Origin: Thermogutta sp.
GTDB taxonomy: Bacteria; Planctomycetota; Planctomycetia; Pirellulales; Thermoguttaceae
Length of the DNA stretch: 6,421 nt
Direction of reading: 5' to 3'
Assembly: GCF_014359955.1 (NCBI RefSeq)
Contig: NZ_JACIYL010000196.1
Span: forward strand, 1 to 6,421
The notes under the pieces were generated by a model. That model was given only the letters and a program-made list of their open reading frames with translations. It was not told the DNA's origin and ran no database searches. Every line of letters starts with the position of its first letter. The stretch's first letter is position 1. A program made the position numbers and the translations under genes. Shown piece by piece: positions 5,863-6,421 of the stretch.

Positions 5863-6421
5863 CTAAAGGCTGACCATCTCCGGCGTCACCTCGCCGACCG
5901 GGGGTTCCTTGAAGATTTGGACGTCGTACAGTGCGCCGGCGAACTCCCCTATCGTTTTGAAGCGGTCCGCCGGTTTCTTTGCCAGGGCCTTTTGCAAAAT
6001 TTGCGAGAACTCTGGGGTCAGGTTCGGGTTGTACGCTTCCGGGGGCGGCGGAGCGGCCTTGAGGTGCTTGTTCAGCAGTTCGGCTTGATTCTGTCCGGTA
6101 AACGGGGGTTTCCCGCAGACCAGCTCAAAGAAAGTGCAGGCCAGGCTGTACAGATCTGCTCGTCCATCGAGCGGCTTGTTGAGAATCTGCTCCGGCGACA
6201 TGTAGCTGCACGTCCCTTGAATCTTGGCCTTGGGGCGAAGATACCAGAGAATCCTGGGGGCTATTTTGCGGCATAACGCAAAATCGATGAGTTTCACATC
6301 CCCCTGGTTTGACACCAGAAAATTTTCCGGTTTGATATCCCGATGCACGTATCCCTGACGGTGAAGGTAGGAGACGGCCTCGATACACTGGAAAATGATC
6401 TTGCGAACCAGGTGGGCGTAT
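5863..6421 (-). CDS. Ser/Thr protein kinase, C-terminal part (5' end outside window)
   Basis: The last 185 residues of a Hanks-type (PknB-like) protein kinase; the frame is open to the right edge, so the N-lobe with the ATP-binding Gly-loop and catalytic Lys is not visible. It transfers phosphate from ATP to Ser/Thr of unknown targets. Numbering from the edge: a helix leading to AVSYLHRQGY (15-24), catalytic loop HRDIKPEN (26-33) with Asp28 and Asn33, metal-binding D46 in DFA (46-48; usually DFG), an activation segment with a basic, aromatic stretch RILWYLRPKAK (56-66), GTCSYMSPEQ (69-78) in place of the APE motif, and DLYSLACTFFEL (89-100) with the structural Asp89. The protein ends 30 or so residues after the ADRF segment (conserved Arg of the C-lobe), with no transmembrane helix, PASTA or repeat domain, so this end is cytoplasmic. 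Catalytic Asp and Asn are present, so activity is plausible. A GTG at 6348 lies inside the catalytic loop and is not a real start. Confidence 0.95.
   Translation of the reverse strand, partial: YAHLVRKIIFQCIEAVSYLHRQGYVHRDIKPENFLVSNQGDVKLIDFALCRKIAPRILWYLRPKAKIQGTCSYMSPEQILNKPLDGRADLYSLACTFFELVCGKPPFTGQNQAELLNKHLKAAPPPPEAYNPNLTPEFSQILQKALAKKPADRFKTIGEFAGALYDVQIFKEPPVGEVTPEMVSL

Overview
The window is a chromosomal housekeeping stretch from a moderately GC-rich bacterium, most likely a member of the Planctomycetota (Pirellulales/Thermogutta-like is an inference, not proven). The clues are a Gly/Pro-rich lipoprotein of a type I associate with planctomycetes, a Hanks-type Ser/Thr kinase with an aberrant DFA motif and an extended basic activation segment, and scattered, mostly unlinked core genes. 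There is no sign of an insertion sequence, phage, CRISPR array, rRNA or tRNA.

Layout: (1) 1-1707, minus strand: a strong intrinsic terminator (14-54) closes a gene for a 383-residue secreted lipoprotein (112-1263). A possible 33-codon leader ORF (1277-1378) precedes it with its own Shine-Dalgarno, and that ORF's stop codon runs into the lipoprotein's Shine-Dalgarno. (2) 1708-2769, minus: pdxA, vitamin B6 synthesis. (3) 2770-3090: divergent intergenic region with a candidate extended -10 promoter for pdxA. (4) 3091-4174, plus: dtd (D-aminoacyl-tRNA deacylase, GTG start), then cvpA (four-helix membrane protein, GTG start), 49 nt apart and probably one transcript. A tiny ORF spans the 49-nt gap with ATGA and GTGA overlaps at its two ends. 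(5) 4175-4636: convergent intergenic region with small hairpins and no convincing gene. (6) 4637-5692, minus: accA, fatty-acid synthesis. (7) 5795-5821: probable intrinsic terminator. (8) 5863-6421, minus: C-terminal part of a Ser/Thr protein kinase that continues beyond the right edge.

The genes do not form one pathway: cofactor synthesis (pdxA), translation quality control (dtd), envelope function (cvpA and the lipoprotein), lipid precursor synthesis (accA) and signalling (kinase) sit side by side in separate transcription units. I found no convincing new multi-gene system. The points most worth a second look are the possible leader ORF coupled to the lipoprotein, the bridging mini-ORF between dtd and cvpA, the His-rich lipoprotein C-terminus, and the DFA kinase.
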